Shown here piece after piece: positions 40,543-40,762 of a DNA stretch of 40,762 nucleotides. The DNA lies in NCBI GenBank assembly GCA_017540355.1, contig JAFYBE010000048.1:1-40762 (forward strand). Direction: 5' to 3'. Position numbers and translations under genes: made by a program. The number at the start of each line of letters is the position of its first letter. Position 1 is the first letter of the stretch. The notes beneath the pieces were generated by a model. It was not told where the DNA came from. It was given only the letters and a program-made list of their open reading frames with translations, and made no database searches. This stretch comes from Lachnospiraceae bacterium. Lineage in GTDB: Bacteria > Bacillota > Clostridia > Lachnospirales > Lachnospiraceae.

Positions 40543-40762
40543 TCATTCCTGCCAACTAATATTCAAATGCTCGTCCTTTTTATCTCTTCCCATAAGTGAA
40601 CTCAGAGCATCCTTAGCAGGCTTACCGCCGAATAACACCAGATTGACCTGCTCAATTATAGGAAGATCCACGCCGTATTTCTCTGATAATCCCATCGCAG
40701 CCTTGGCGCTGTATACTCCCTCTACTACCATCTTAACTTCAGCCATTGCCTCATCATAACTC
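40543..40762 (-). CDS. gpsA: Glycerol-3-phosphate dehydrogenase [NAD(P)+], C-terminal end (cut by window edge)
   Basis: The last 72 residues of an open frame that enters from the right edge. AMAEVKMVVEGVYSAKAA, YGVDLPIIEQVNLVLFGGKPAKDALSSLMGRDKKDEH match the GpsA C-terminus, where the helices with EGV and LP(I)xE shape the dihydroxyacetone-phosphate site and LMGRD is the usual ending. GpsA makes sn-glycerol-3-phosphate for phospholipids. The internal ATG at 40746 is not the start. Confidence 0.85.
   Translation of the reverse strand, partial: SYDEAMAEVKMVVEGVYSAKAAMGLSEKYGVDLPIIEQVNLVLFGGKPAKDALSSLMGRDKKDEHLNISWQE

Noticed and set aside
1..40762. tRNA, rRNA, CRISPR, insertion sequence or prophage content
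   Set aside because: None could be recognised on either strand; gene content and spacing are those of ordinary chromosome.

Overview
The window looks like chromosomal core DNA from an anaerobic, low-to-mid GC member of the Clostridia, most likely a Lachnospiraceae-type bacterium. The pointers are an oxygen-independent class III ribonucleotide reductase (nrdDG), a ferredoxin-like [FeFe] hydrogenase of the group B type, DUF1292 and DUF3048 proteins, strong AGGAGG ribosome binding sites and sigma-A promoters of TTGACA/TATAAT type. I see no rRNA, tRNA, CRISPR array, insertion sequence, prophage or attachment site. Genes are tightly packed: no gap reaches 300 bases, and nearly everything lies on the minus strand except potABC, a DUF1292 gene and an EAL-domain gene.

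Layout, left to right. 1-4042 (minus): the 5' part of leuB, yajC with its own promoter, tgt, a VanY-like DD-peptidase and a beta-propeller lactonase. 4183-6885 (plus): potABC polyamine importer; its binding protein potD (6900-7958) faces it tail to tail and lies just downstream of a GH13 debranching-enzyme homologue (7984-9849) that has lost all its catalytic residues. 10005-13011: a DUF1292 gene, a phosphoribosyltransferase/GNAT pair, and an EAL phosphodiesterase with a degenerate GGDEF domain and a structured leader. 13029-19387 (minus): [FeFe] hydrogenase, gltX, a UvrD-like helicase that seems to lack a normal start codon, a stand-alone HPt protein and an SGNH hydrolase. 19451-22465: an MBOAT/AlgX-like O-acylation pair. 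22613-25317: nrdDG under tandem NrdR boxes. 25469-26139: rnhA with an unlisted-size 59-residue membrane protein. 26250-33035: purine nucleoside phosphorylase, a methylthioadenosine/SAH-type deaminase, a membrane-anchored MutS-like ATPase and two multi-pass glycosyltransferase-like proteins. 33155-38292: a DUF3048 lipoprotein, tyrS, an acyltransferase-3 protein and an AzgA-type purine permease. 38420-40762: a VWA/MoxR pair and the 3' end of gpsA.

Common threads are nucleotide economy (nrdDG, nucleoside phosphorylase, deaminase, purine permease, phosphoribosyltransferase), translation (tgt, gltX, tyrS) and envelope decoration (MBOAT/AlgX, acyltransferase 3, SGNH esterase, two GT-C-like proteins, VanY). 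No single obvious novel defence or mobile system is present. The best leads are the catalytically dead GH13 protein, a near-consensus NrdR box upstream of the purine permease, the helicase with a near-cognate start, the AlgX-like protein carrying an inserted CxxC/ALGH surface repeat, and several short intergenic regions in which a promoter is built into a terminator hairpin.
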